Below are positions 1 through 9,121 of a stretch of 64,000 bases of DNA, piece after piece. Position 1 is the first letter of the stretch. Every line of letters starts with the position of its first letter. The notes beneath the pieces are model-generated. The model was not told where the DNA came from, did not search any database, and saw only the letters and a program-made list of their open reading frames with translations. A program made the translations under genes and the position numbers. The DNA comes from Saccharopolyspora gloriosae (GTDB lineage Bacteria; Actinomycetota; Actinomycetes; Mycobacteriales; Pseudonocardiaceae): the NCBI RefSeq assembly GCF_014203325.1, contig NZ_JACHIV010000001.1, forward strand, positions 1,055,501 through 1,119,500, given 5' to 3'.

Positions 1-1
1 C

Positions 2-841
2 ACCGGTGCCGCGAAAGCGTTGCACGTCGCGCAGCCGTCGTTGTCGGCGGCGATCGGCCAGCTGGAGAACCGCTTGGGCGGCAAGCTGTTCCACCGCCTC
101 CCGCACGGGGTGCGCCTGACCCCGGCGGGCGAGGCGCTGCTGGAGCCGGGCCGCCAGGTGATGCGGGATCTGACCACGGCCCAGGACTCGGTGCGCCAGG
201 TCCTGGGGTTGACCTCCGGTCGGTTGGACATCGTCGCGCAGACCACGCTCGCCATCGATCCGCTCGCCGGGCTGATCGGGAAGTTCCTCCACCACCACCC
301 GCAGGTGGACGTGCGGGTCGTCGATCAGGAGTCGGGAAAGTCGCTGACCGGCATCGTTCGTGCGGGTGAGTGCGAACTCGGCATGGTCGACTCCGGAACC
401 GACCCGGAGGGGATGGACGGGATTCGGTTGCCCGGTCGGGAGATCTACGCCGTGCTGCCGCCCGGCCAGCGCACCACCAAGCGGATCGGGCTGTCCGAGC
501 TGGCCGCCTTGGACTTCGTCACGACACCGGAGGGCACTGCCACCCGCGGGGTCATCGACGACGTGGTCGCCGCCCGCGACCTGCGACCGCGGGTGTCGGT
601 GGAGACGGTGCACCTGGCGATGGTCGTGCCCCTGGTGCTGGCCGGGGCGGGGGTGACCTTGCTGCCGGAGTCGATGGCGGCGGGTGCCGCGCGGGAGGGG
701 GCGACGGTATTGCCGTTGCGCCCGAAGGTCGTCCGGGCCGGGCGGTTGTTCTGGCGTCCCGGACCGCTGTCCCCGGCGGCGTCCCGGTTCGTCGACCTCG
801 TGATGGAATCGGCCGAACCGAAGAGGCGCCGCGCACGGTGA
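2..841 (+). CDS. LysR-family transcriptional regulator, 5' truncated by window edge
   Basis: The window opens inside the N-terminal winged helix-turn-helix of a LysR-type regulator; 279 residues are visible and the start codon lies upstream. The HTH remnant (AKALHVAQPSLSAAIGQLE, then LGGKLFHR and LTPAGEALL) is typical of the family. The rest fits the periplasmic-binding-like effector domain. No adjacent target gene is visible here, because the next gene is convergent. LysR regulators usually control a divergent gene, which would lie outside the window. The effector is unknown. Confidence 0.9.
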   Translation, partial: TGAAKALHVAQPSLSAAIGQLENRLGGKLFHRLPHGVRLTPAGEALLEPGRQVMRDLTTAQDSVRQVLGLTSGRLDIVAQTTLAIDPLAGLIGKFLHHHPQVDVRVVDQESGKSLTGIVRAGECELGMVDSGTDPEGMDGIRLPGREIYAVLPPGQRTTKRIGLSELAALDFVTTPEGTATRGVIDDVVAARDLRPRVSVETVHLAMVVPLVLAGAGVTLLPESMAAGAAREGATVLPLRPKVVRAGRLFWRPGPLSPAASRFVDLVMESAEPKRRRAR

Positions 842-878
842 TCGCCCCCGGAATCAGGGGTGCGCGCATCGAGCCGGT

Positions 879-920
879 GCCGCCATCGAAGTCCCGTGGT
901 GAGGGCGCTTCGATGGCGGC
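879..920. terminator. Hairpin between convergent genes, probable bidirectional terminator
   Basis: A perfect 13-bp inverted repeat (left arm GCCGCCATCGAAG at 879-891, right arm CTTCGATGGCGGC at 908-920) encloses a 16-nt loop. It lies between the LysR gene ending at 841 and the RamB-like gene ending at 978, which run towards each other. There is no T-run, which is common for terminators in high-GC actinobacteria. Terminator function is inferred from position. Confidence 0.55.
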
Positions 921-977
921 CGTGCGTTGGTCCTGCTCGTCCGTTCCTGCGGTCGTGACGCAGGCGGGCGATCTCGG

Positions 978-2465
978 TCAGTGCGTTTCGAGGAACGAGT
1001 AGACGTCCGCTTCGTCCACGCCGGGGAACGTTCCGGACGGCAGTGCGGAGAGCACGTGGGAGTGCGCCCGCGCTGACGGCCAGACCATGCCCTGCCACCG
1101 GTTCGAGAGCTCTGTCGGCGGGCGCTGGCAGCATTCGCCGTTGGGGCAGCGCGACTTCGAGTGGTTCGTGGTCTCACGTCCGCGGAACCAGCGGGATTCG
1201 GTGTAGGGCACTCCCAGCGTGATCGCGAAGTCGCGGCCCCGGTTCGGGTCGACGTGCGCGACGCACCAGTGCGTGGCTCCTGGCTTGTCGGTGTACTGGT
1301 AGTGCGTCGAGTACCGGTCAGGTGAGGCGAAGACCGTGCGCCCCGCCCAGTGCCGGCACATCCGCTGGCCCTCGATGGCCCCCGCCGGGTCGGTGGGGAA
1401 GACCAGGCCGTCGTTCTCGTACGCCTTGTAGATGATGCCGGTCTCGTCGTTGCGCACGAAGTGGCAGACCAGGTCCAGGTACTGCGTCGCGAGGTTGGTG
1501 AACCGGTGCGCGGCCATCTCGTAGGACACCGAGAACACGTCCCGCAGGTCCTCGACCGCCAGGTCGCGATCAGCTTTGGCCTGCTTGAGGTAGCTGACCG
1601 CCGTCCGCTCCGGCATCAGTACGGCCGCGGCGAAGTAGTTCGCCTCCACCCGCTGGCGCAGGAAGTCCGCGAAGTCCCGAGGCTGGCTGTGGCCGAGGGT
1701 CAGGTGCCCCAGCGTCTGCAGCAGGATGGTGCGCGGGCTGTGCATGCCCAGCGATTCCCGGCGCAGGAAGATCCTGCTGTGGCGCAGGTCGGTGATCGAG
1801 CGCACCGAGCGCGGCAGGTCGGTGACGAACCGCAGGCCGTAGCCCATGTGCGTGGCGATGGACTGGATGAGGCCCTCGGAGAGCGCGCCACCGTGGTAGC
1901 CGACCCGGTCGAGGATGCCGGAGGCGGCCTGCTCGATGTCCGGGAAGTAGTTGCCGTGCTCGCGCATCATCCGCCGCAGCTCGGCGTTCGCCTTGCGCGC
2001 CTCCTCCGGCGTGGCGACCTGCTTGGTCTCCCGGCGCTTGAGCTCGTCGTAGAGCGCGAGCACGTGCTCCAGCGCCTCCGTGGGCACGCGCTTGCCCACC
2101 TTCAGCGGCGGCACGTCCAGCCGCTGGTACAGCGGGTCGAGCTGAGCCTGCTCGACGGCGATCTCGAGCTCCGCGCGGCGGTTCGGCGGTTTTTTCGACA
2201 TCAGTTCGTCCACCGAGCTCCCGAGCGCGTCCGCCAGCGCGCGCAGCAGCGAGAGCTTCGGCTCGCGGTGCCCGTTCTCCAGCAGGGACAGCTGCGAGGG
2301 TGCGCGCCCGACGCGTTCGCCCAGCTCAACGAGGGTGAGCCCGGCGGCGCGGCGCAGGTGGCGCAACCGCTGCCCGAAGACCAGAAGGTCTTGGTCGGTG
2401 GAAAAATTGCGGTCTTCTTCAGCGGCGAACTCGGCCATGTCGTTGATGTTAGCAGAAAAATCCAC
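978..2465 (-). CDS. ramB: RamB/PrpR-type short-chain acyl-CoA-responsive regulator (XRE HTH, IrrE-like, Cys-rich C-terminus)
   Basis: About 495 aa. An N-terminal XRE/Cro helix-turn-helix ([20 protein letters not shown], then [10 protein letters not shown]) is followed by a middle region of the IrrE/ImmA metallopeptidase-like type and a C-terminal domain with conserved cysteines (MCRHW, HWCVAH, CPNGECC). This is the architecture of actinobacterial RamB (acetate/glyoxylate control) and PrpR (propionate control). PrpR is reported to bind acyl-CoA and an iron-sulfur cluster through its C-terminal region. Divergence from isocitrate lyase supports control of aceA and itself. The start is uncertain: GTG at 2465 has a purine-rich GGAAA upstream, whereas ATG at 2438 is a shorter alternative. 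The choice between ramB and prpR cannot be settled from sequence alone. Confidence 0.85.
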   Translation of the reverse strand: MDFSANINDMAEFAAEEDRNFSTDQDLLVFGQRLRHLRRAAGLTLVELGERVGRAPSQLSLLENGHREPKLSLLRALADALGSSVDELMSKKPPNRRAELEIAVEQAQLDPLYQRLDVPPLKVGKRVPTEALEHVLALYDELKRRETKQVATPEEARKANAELRRMMREHGNYFPDIEQAASGILDRVGYHGGALSEGLIQSIATHMGYGLRFVTDLPRSVRSITDLRHSRIFLRRESLGMHSPRTILLQTLGHLTLGHSQPRDFADFLRQRVEANYFAAAVLMPERTAVSYLKQAKADRDLAVEDLRDVFSVSYEMAAHRFTNLATQYLDLVCHFVRNDETGIIYKAYENDGLVFPTDPAGAIEGQRMCRHWAGRTVFASPDRYSTHYQYTDKPGATHWCVAHVDPNRGRDFAITLGVPYTESRWFRGRETTNHSKSRCPNGECCQRPPTELSNRWQGMVWPSARAHSHVLSALPSGTFPGVDEADVYSFLETH

Positions 2466-2500
2466 GAAATTTCCACGGATTTCTTCTCGGAATGGGCTTG
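2435..2500. promoter_or_regulatory. AT-rich divergent control region with dyad, candidate RamB-like operator
   Basis: The spacer between the regulator and aceA holds an AT-rich patch, unusual in this GC-rich sequence. AAATCC (2458-2463) and GGATTT (2477-2482) form an inverted repeat around the internal palindrome GAAATTTC (2466-2473). Its position, overlapping or just upstream of the regulator start and about 80 bp before aceA, fits an operator for divergent control. It does not literally match the published Corynebacterium RamB motif, so assignment to RamB is inference. Confidence 0.4.
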
Positions 2501-2559
2501 TTCTCCGGCAACACTGGGTTCAGCAACGCCGCAACGAACATCCCGGAAGGGGAAGAACC

Positions 2560-3882
<1,323 letters not shown>

Positions 3883-4084
3883 TCGCGACGTGATCCGATG
3901 CCCTGCGGTGTCGGATCGGGCGGGGGAGCGGCGGTTCCGGCCAGCGGCGGCCGGGGCCTGCCGCGCCGGGCACCTCGGTGCCCGCCTCCACAGCACAAAA
4001 ACGGATGAGCGCTCGTCGCGGGAGCGCTCACCCCAGACGCACCAGCGGCCCTGTGGCGGGGTGTGAGTGATCGCAATGGTGCGA

Positions 4085-4125
4085 GTGGGCGGGAATCTCC
4101 GATGGGGATTCCCGCCCACTTTTTT
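4085..4125 (+). terminator. Strong rho-independent terminator after aceA
   Basis: A perfect 13-bp stem (GTGGGCGGGAATC at 4085-4097, GATTCCCGCCCAC at 4107-4119) with a 9-nt loop is followed by six T residues. It is the clearest intrinsic terminator in the window and probably ends the aceA transcript. The rest of the gap between 3883 and 4246 shows no gene; a small GGGCAC/GTGCCC hairpin near 3970-3983 lacks a T-tail. Confidence 0.85.
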
Positions 4126-4246
4126 GCGCTCACACCTTCCGGTGACGGCTGTATCAGATCGGCGGTCTCGTCCCTCTTCATCGCAGACCGGTTCGCGTCG
4201 GCGCTCGCGCCGACCGGGCAGCAGGCACCAGCGGAAGGGGACGATC

Positions 4247-4810
4247 ATGCGGATCGAATCGGGAGCGGGACGGCCGTTCAGCGTGCACGACCTGGACGGT
4301 TCGCCGGAGGACGGCAGGCGCTACGAATTGATCGACGGCGATCTGATGGTGAGCGCGGCGCCGGGGTGGCCGCACCAGGCGGCGGTGGTGGAACTGGCCT
4401 CGCAGCTGCACATCGCCTGCACCTCGGAGTACCGGGTGCTTCCCGCGCCGTTCGCGGTGCGCCCGGACCCGTTCACGGAGTTGCGGCCCGACGTCCTGGT
4501 GGCGCGCCACGACGATCTCACGCTGCGGAACCTGCCCGCGGCGCCGGAGCTCGCGGTCGAGGTGATCTCGGCGAGCAGCAGGCTCAAGGACACCACGTTG
4601 AAGAAGGCGATCTACGCGAAGCTGGGCGTGCGGTTCTTCTGGCTGGTGGACCCCGACCTGGAGGAACCCGAGATCGCGGCGTGGGAGCTCGTGGGCGGCT
4701 CCGGGTACCAGCGGATCGCCCGCGTGCGCAACGACGAGGTGTTCGAGGTGCAGCGCCCGTTCCCCGTCAAGCTCACCGCCTCGGACCTGGTGGCGGGGTT
4801 GCGGCCGTGA
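4247..4810 (+). CDS. Uma2-family (DUF820) putative PD-(D/E)XK endonuclease
   Basis: A 187-aa protein of the Uma2/DUF820 family, a restriction-endonuclease-like fold that is widespread in actinobacteria and cyanobacteria and has no settled physiological role. Visible family marks are RYELIDGDLMVSAAPG near the N-terminus, the RPDVLVA block (metal-binding Asp) and ELAVEVISASSR followed by KDTTLKKAIYA (E-x-K type active site). The ATG at 4247 has a good Shine-Dalgarno (GGAAGGGGA) and the normal family N-terminus. The gene stands alone between two hairpins sharing the core GGCGGGAATC, at 4085-4125 and 4852-4890. Copies of this family are often dispersed and horizontally mobile, but no transposase is seen here. 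Confidence 0.85.
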   Translation: MRIESGAGRPFSVHDLDGSPEDGRRYELIDGDLMVSAAPGWPHQAAVVELASQLHIACTSEYRVLPAPFAVRPDPFTELRPDVLVARHDDLTLRNLPAAPELAVEVISASSRLKDTTLKKAIYAKLGVRFFWLVDPDLEEPEIAAWELVGGSGYQRIARVRNDEVFEVQRPFPVKLTASDLVAGLRP

Positions 4811-4851
4811 AGGCGGGCCGTCCGGCCACCGCGCAGGGCACGCGCGCACGA

Positions 4852-4890
4852 GAGCGGGGCGGGAATCCGCGCCTGGTTCCCGCCCCGCTC
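4852..4890. terminator. Perfect 14-bp hairpin between convergent genes
   Basis: GAGCGGGGCGGGAA (4852-4865) and TTCCCGCCCCGCTC (4877-4890) pair perfectly around an 11-nt loop. It separates the Uma2-family gene from the small secreted-protein gene on the other strand. There is no T-run. The stem shares GGCGGGAATC with the aceA terminator on the other side of the Uma2 gene. Confidence 0.6.
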
Positions 4891-4946
4891 AGGTGGCCGA
4901 TCGGTTCACCGGGGCGCGCGCGAGGCGCGCCCGCCGGTGCGCCGGA

Positions 4947-5165
4947 TCAAGCCGCCAGCCCCAGCGCGTCCAGCGCCGCGCCGATCGAGGACAGCGTGCT
5001 GGCCAGCGTCGCGTCCAGCGCCTCGGCGATCGGCGTCAGCTCCGCGGCGTTCGCCGGGAGCGCGAGGCCGACCATGAGGGCGGGGACGGCGACGGCGGCG
5101 AAGGCGAAGCGCCGGAGGCGCGTGCGGGGCTCGGCGACGGCGGTCTGCTCGGTCGTCGTGTTCAT
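4947..5165 (-). CDS. Small secreted protein with Sec signal peptide, function unknown
   Basis: A predicted 72-aa protein. The N-terminus has a charged segment (RTRLRRF), a hydrophobic core (AFAAVAVPALMVGLALP) and an ANA/AE cleavage site, so it should be exported by Sec. After cleavage about 32 residues remain (AELTPIAEALDATLASTL...), alanine/leucine-rich, without cysteines, and likely an amphipathic helix. The ATG at 5165 follows an AGGTGATC ribosome-binding site. Longer in-frame starts exist but lack both a ribosome-binding site and a sensible signal peptide. The family is not recognised. A helical surface-active or envelope-associated peptide is possible but speculative. Confidence 0.6.
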   Translation of the reverse strand: MNTTTEQTAVAEPRTRLRRFAFAAVAVPALMVGLALPANAAELTPIAEALDATLASTLSSIGAALDALGLAA

Positions 5166-5494
5166 GTGGATCACCTGTTCTCGATGCGAATTGGCTGGTG
5201 TGCCAAGAGATTCGCCGTCGCGATGGCACAGGGCAAGGTCGTTTACAGCTCGTTTTCCCGTTCGGTACGCGTTCGCCCCACTCGTGTCCCGGGGCACAGA
5301 CCTTCGGTGGTGGCGCCGTCGCGCGGCACGTGGCTCGAAGTCGTCGTGGATCGGCCGAGCGCGGCGATGTCATCCGGACGCGCCCGTCGTCGGCGCTGCG
5401 TCGGCGGCGAACCCGGTTGCCGCGTGGGGTGATTCACGAGCCGGGCCGGGGTGATGCCATCGCGCGGCGGCCGGGTGAACACTAGGGTCCGGGC
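5166..5494. other. Intergenic region, divergent promoters expected
   Basis: This gap of 329 bases lies between the small secreted-protein gene (minus strand) and the nitronate monooxygenase gene (plus strand). It should hold both promoters. I see no coding region, clear -10/-35 pair, repeat or riboswitch. Confidence 0.5.
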
Positions 5495-6547
5495 ATGATC
5501 GAGCGGCGGACTTCTCCGGTGATCGCGGCGCCGATGGCGGGCGGGATCTCCACTCCTGAACTGGTGGCGGCGGTCGGCGGCGCGGGCGGATTCGGCTTCC
5601 TGGCGGCGGGCTACCTCGCGGAAGAGGCGCTGGCCGGGCAGATCCGGCGGGTCCGCGAGCTCACCGGCGAGCCGTTCGGGGTGAACCTGTTCGTTCCGGG
5701 GCCGCGAGCCGATCTCGACCTGGGCGACTACCGGGAGCGGGTCGCGGCCGAGGCTGAGCGCTACGGCGTGCGGGCGGGATCCGGGCACTGGGACGACGAT
5801 CTGTACCAGGCGAAGGTCGAGCTGGTGATCGCCGAACGGGTTCCCGTGGTGTCGTTGACCTTCGGCTGTCCGGAGAAGTCCACTGTGGATCGACTGCGGG
5901 CGGCCGGCGCGCAGGTGATCTGCACGGTCACCACTCCCGCGGAGGCGCGGCGGGCGGCGGCGGCCAGGGTCGACCTGCTGTGCGTGCAGGGCGCCGAGGC
6001 GGGCGGGCACCGGGCGGTGTTCGACGACGACGCGGATTCCGCGGCCGGCGGGGAGCTGTTCGGTCTGCTGGGCGCGCTGCGGGTGATCTCCGGAGCGGTC
6101 GATCTCCCGCTGATCGGCGCCGGGGGCATCGTGTCGGGCGCGGACGTGGCGGCGGTGCTCTCGGCCGGTGCGGTGGCGGCGCAGCTCGGTACGGCGTTCC
6201 TGGTCTCCGACGAAGCGGGGACCGCGCCCGCGCAGCGCGCGGAGTTCGCGTCCGCGACCAGGGGCACCGCGATCACCCGAGCGTTCAGCGGACGTCCGGC
6301 GCGCGGCTTGGTCAACCGGTTCATGGCGGAGCACGGCCCGCACGCCCCGGCCGCCTACCCGCAGCTGCACCACCTCACGAAACCGGTGCGGGGCGCGGCG
6401 AGCTCGGCCGGGGATCCGGAGGCGATGTCGCTGTGGGCGGGGCAGACCTACGCGCAGGCGACTCCGCTGCCCGCCGCCGAACTGGTCCGGGCGCTCGACG
6501 AGCAGGCCAAGAACGCGCTCGACGCCGCGCGCGCCCGCTGGTCCTGA
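5495..6547 (+). CDS. Nitronate monooxygenase (2-nitropropane dioxygenase family, FMN)
   Basis: A 350-aa FMN-dependent TIM-barrel enzyme. Family blocks are the N-terminal PVIAAPMAGG, VGGAGGFGFLAAGYL, VSLTFGCP, QGAEAGGHRA with the conserved catalytic-region histidine, and the phosphate-binding PLIGAGGIVSGADVAAVLSAGA. Members oxidise alkyl nitronates to carbonyls and nitrite, probably as detoxification of propionate-3-nitronate-like toxins; some relatives are enoyl-ACP reductases, so the substrate is not certain. It is cytoplasmic and appears to be transcribed alone. The ATG at 5495 follows GGTCCGGGC, a weak ribosome-binding site. Confidence 0.88.
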   Translation: MIERRTSPVIAAPMAGGISTPELVAAVGGAGGFGFLAAGYLAEEALAGQIRRVRELTGEPFGVNLFVPGPRADLDLGDYRERVAAEAERYGVRAGSGHWDDDLYQAKVELVIAERVPVVSLTFGCPEKSTVDRLRAAGAQVICTVTTPAEARRAAAARVDLLCVQGAEAGGHRAVFDDDADSAAGGELFGLLGALRVISGAVDLPLIGAGGIVSGADVAAVLSAGAVAAQLGTAFLVSDEAGTAPAQRAEFASATRGTAITRAFSGRPARGLVNRFMAEHGPHAPAAYPQLHHLTKPVRGAASSAGDPEAMSLWAGQTYAQATPLPAAELVRALDEQAKNALDAARARWS

Positions 6548-6643
6548 GGGCGCGGTGCTCAGCGGCCCGTTCGCTGCGAGCTCCGGCCGAGTGTGGGTGA
6601 AATCCGGGTGCGTCGCCGGGCTCGGCGCACATAGATTGGCCCG

Positions 6644-7294
6644 GTGGGTCATGTGCAGTCAGTGAACATCGCCGTGCTCCGGACCGGTCAGTGGACCGGC
6701 CGCATGGGCACCACGGGCATCGACAAGCGGCCGGTGCCCGGCCCGGTCAGGTTCACCGAGGCCGGGGTGAGCGGTGATCGCGTGATCGACACCAAGCACC
6801 ACGGCGCCTGGTACCAGGCCGCCTACGCCTTCGACGTCGAGGACTTCCACTTCTGGTCGGCGGAGCTGGGCAAGGAACTCGTGCCCGGCAACGCCGGCGA
6901 GAACCTGAGCCTGCGCGGTTGCGACTCCAGCTCCGCGCTGGTCGGGGAGCGGTGGCGGATCGGCGACGCCGTGCTGCGCGTGACCGGGCCGCGCAACCCG
7001 TGCCGGGTATTCGCCGGGTTCTGGGACGTCAAGGGCTTGGTGAAGCGCTTCGCCGAGGTCGGGCGTCCCGGCGCCTACCTCGCGGTGGAACGGGACGGTG
7101 AGATCACCGCGGACGATCCGGTCGAGGTGCTCAGCAGGCCCGGCCACCTGGTCACGGTCGCCGACGTGCTCGCCCTGAGCATGGGGGACCGGGAACGCAA
7201 GGAGCACGTCGCGGCGGCCGCCGCGGATCTGCCGGAGAAGTGGCGGGTGTCGCTGGGGCTCGCGGAGCTCAGCGGTCGGGAAGGCATTCGATGA
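6644..7294 (+). CDS. MOSC domain-containing protein (YiiM-like)
   Basis: A 216-aa stand-alone MOSC-domain protein, related to the C-terminal domain of molybdenum-cofactor sulfurases and to YiiM. The invariant cysteine sits in the GPRNPCRVFAG block, and GVSGDRVID and the GNAGENLSLRG metal/cofactor-site segment are present. MOSC proteins handle a sulfur- or molybdenum-cofactor-bound ligand; YiiM-like proteins reduce N-hydroxylated compounds. The substrate is unknown. The GTG start at 6644 fits the family N-terminus. The 3' end overlaps the convergent methyltransferase gene by 26 bp. Confidence 0.85.
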   Translation: MGHVQSVNIAVLRTGQWTGRMGTTGIDKRPVPGPVRFTEAGVSGDRVIDTKHHGAWYQAAYAFDVEDFHFWSAELGKELVPGNAGENLSLRGCDSSSALVGERWRIGDAVLRVTGPRNPCRVFAGFWDVKGLVKRFAEVGRPGAYLAVERDGEITADDPVEVLSRPGHLVTVADVLALSMGDRERKEHVAAAAADLPEKWRVSLGLAELSGREGIR

Positions 7295-8267
7295 TGCCGT
7301 GGCCGTCGTCGAGCGTGGTGACGGCGGCGACGAACAGCCCGGCGGCGGCGGTGATCCGCTCCGTGCGGTCCATGTCGCGCATCCGGCCGCCCACGTAGAT
7401 CATCATCCGCAGGTCCGTCTCGGTGAACTCGCCATCCGGGTCGGGCAGCAGCTCGATGATGATCACGCTGCTCTCCGGGCCCGCCGCCTCGGCGCAGCGG
7501 GTCAGGATGCGCACCGCGTCCTCGTCCTCCCAGTCGCTGAGCACGTCGCACAGCACGTAGGCGTCGGCACCGGCGGGCAGCGGGTCGAAGAAGTCGCCGA
7601 CCACCACCTCGGCCCTGTCCCGCACGCCGCGGGACTCCAGGTAGTCCTCCGCGGCGCGGGCCGGACCGGCCAGGTCCACCACCGTGCCGCGCACCGCGGG
7701 GTAGCGCTCCACGATCTCCGCGATGAGCACGCCCTTGCCGCCGCCCACATCGGTGACCTGGTCGAACCGGTCCCAAGCCAGTGACGCCGCCACCGACGGG
7801 ACGAACTCGCCGGACTTGGACTCCATCAGGTCGTCGAAGGAGTCCGACAACTGCGGGCTGTGCGCCAGGTCCTCCCGGAACGAGCGGCCGAACGCGGCCC
7901 GGTAGGCGGGGTGGTGCCCGCGAACCTGCTCGATGAGTTCCACGAAGGCCAGATCGGCGCGGCCGACGGCGCCGTCGAGGTCGAGCCATTCGCGGCTCCC
8001 GCCCGGAGCGTTGCTCTGCAACGAGCGGGAAGCCTCGTTGGGGCCGAACACGTCCGGTTCGGGCTCGGTGAAGATCCCGCGCCGAACCAGGAATCGCAGC
8101 ACCCGGCCGAGCGGATCCGCTCGGGTCTCGGACCGCTTCGCGATCTCGTCGAGCGGGACCGGGCCGTCCTGGACGATGTCGGCCACCCGCAGCGTGGCCG
8201 CGGTCCGCACGGCGAAGGGCGTGACCAGGTCGGCCATCGCCCAGACGTCCACCGGCTCAGAGGCCAT
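7269..8267 (-). CDS. SAM-dependent O-methyltransferase family protein
   Basis: A 332-aa protein of the plant/actinomycete O-methyltransferase family (Methyltransf_2; dimerisation domain plus class I SAM domain). The N-terminal winged helix (VWAMADLVTPFAVRTAATL, RVLRFLVRRGIF) is followed by SAM motif I, DVGGGKGVLIAEIVERYP, then VVVGDFFDPLP and the IIIELLPD segment. Homologues methylate aromatic or polyketide hydroxyls in secondary metabolism, but no biosynthetic cluster surrounds this copy, so the substrate is unknown. The ATG at 8267 gives the usual family length; in-frame upstream codons run into the GntR gene. Its 3' end overlaps that of the MOSC gene. Confidence 0.85.
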   Translation of the reverse strand: MASEPVDVWAMADLVTPFAVRTAATLRVADIVQDGPVPLDEIAKRSETRADPLGRVLRFLVRRGIFTEPEPDVFGPNEASRSLQSNAPGGSREWLDLDGAVGRADLAFVELIEQVRGHHPAYRAAFGRSFREDLAHSPQLSDSFDDLMESKSGEFVPSVAASLAWDRFDQVTDVGGGKGVLIAEIVERYPAVRGTVVDLAGPARAAEDYLESRGVRDRAEVVVGDFFDPLPAGADAYVLCDVLSDWEDEDAVRILTRCAEAAGPESSVIIIELLPDPDGEFTETDLRMMIYVGGRMRDMDRTERITAAAGLFVAAVTTLDDGHGIIECLPDR

Positions 8268-8317
8268 GCGGGCAGGATAGGCGCGGCTCCGGAACCTGGC
8301 AGGGGCGTCGGTCCCGG

Positions 8318-9034
8318 TCAGTCCTGCAGGACCGACACGATCCGCTCGGCGGTCTCCCGCATGTGCTCGCGCACGACCTCGCGGGCCTTCGCGGCGTCCC
8401 CGGCCTCGATGGCGTCCACGATCGGGGAATGCCGCTGCCAGGCCATGTTGCGCACGGCCAGCTCCGGCCCGGATCGGACGATGGTGGCCCGGGTGAGCCC
8501 GGAGATGTGCTGCCAGGACTGCACCAGCGCGGCGTTGCCGGTGAGCTCGCACATCCGCTGGTGGAAGGCCAGGTCCGCTTCGACCAGCGTCGCCATGCTC
8601 TGGTCGAGGTCGCGCAGCCGGTCCACCGATTCGCGCAGCTCCGCGACGCTGGTGCTCCGGTCCGGCGCCTCGCAGAGCGCCTCCACCGCCAGCGATTCCA
8701 GGGCGGCGCGCACGGCGAAGATGTCCCGCACCTCCGCCGTGGTCAGGGCGCGCACCAGCAGCTTGCCGCGTTCGTCGGCGACCACGAGGCCTTCCTGCAC
8801 CAGGTGGCGCAGGGCTTCGCGCAGCGTTCCCCGGGAGACCGAGAGCGCATCGCTGAGCTCCGTCTCGATCAGTCGCCTGCCGGGTTCGAGCTGGCCGCTG
8901 CTGATCGCCTCGCGCAGCTTCCGCAACGACTGCTCGCGCAAGGTCTGCCGGTCGACGCCGCCGAGCGCCGGAACATCCAGGGGCACTTGTGCATCGCCTC
9001 TCTGCTGGTGGTCGCGCTCATCGTAATCCACCAC
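8318..9034 (-). CDS. GntR-family (FadR/FCD subfamily) transcriptional regulator
   Basis: 238 aa with an N-terminal GntR winged helix (LREAISSGQLEPGRRLIE, ELSDALSVSRGTLREALRHL) and a C-terminal FCD ligand-binding helical bundle (DIFAVRAALES, ADLAFHQRMCELTGN and a histidine late in the domain, typical metal or carboxylate-ligand residues). It is transcribed divergently from the TIM-barrel/SDR/GntP/kinase genes and is very likely their repressor, with an organic or sugar acid as inducer. A perfect palindrome in the shared control region has the GT-N-AC core expected for FadR-subfamily operators. The GTG start at 9034 may have an alternative a few codons in. Confidence 0.92.
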   Translation of the reverse strand: MVDYDERDHQQRGDAQVPLDVPALGGVDRQTLREQSLRKLREAISSGQLEPGRRLIETELSDALSVSRGTLREALRHLVQEGLVVADERGKLLVRALTTAEVRDIFAVRAALESLAVEALCEAPDRSTSVAELRESVDRLRDLDQSMATLVEADLAFHQRMCELTGNAALVQSWQHISGLTRATIVRSGPELAVRNMAWQRHSPIVDAIEAGDAAKAREVVREHMRETAERIVSVLQD

Positions 9035-9051
9035 CGCTTCGCCGAATAACG

Positions 9052-9071
9052 GTCGACTGTTGACAGTCGAC
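9052..9071. promoter_or_regulatory. Perfect palindromic operator for the GntR regulator
   Basis: GTCGACTGttgaCAGTCGAC is an exact 8+4+8 palindrome midway between the divergent GntR gene (start 9034) and the TIM-barrel gene (start 9122). The centre TGTTGACA contains the GT..AC half-sites characteristic of FadR-type GntR operators. A second, outer inverted pair, TAACGG (9047-9052) and CCGTTA (9080-9085), flanks it. Binding by the adjacent regulator is inferred. Confidence 0.65.
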
Positions 9072-9121
9072 GAGACTCGCCGTTAACTGTGCGCTACCTA
9101 ACGCACGAAGGGGTGAGGCGG

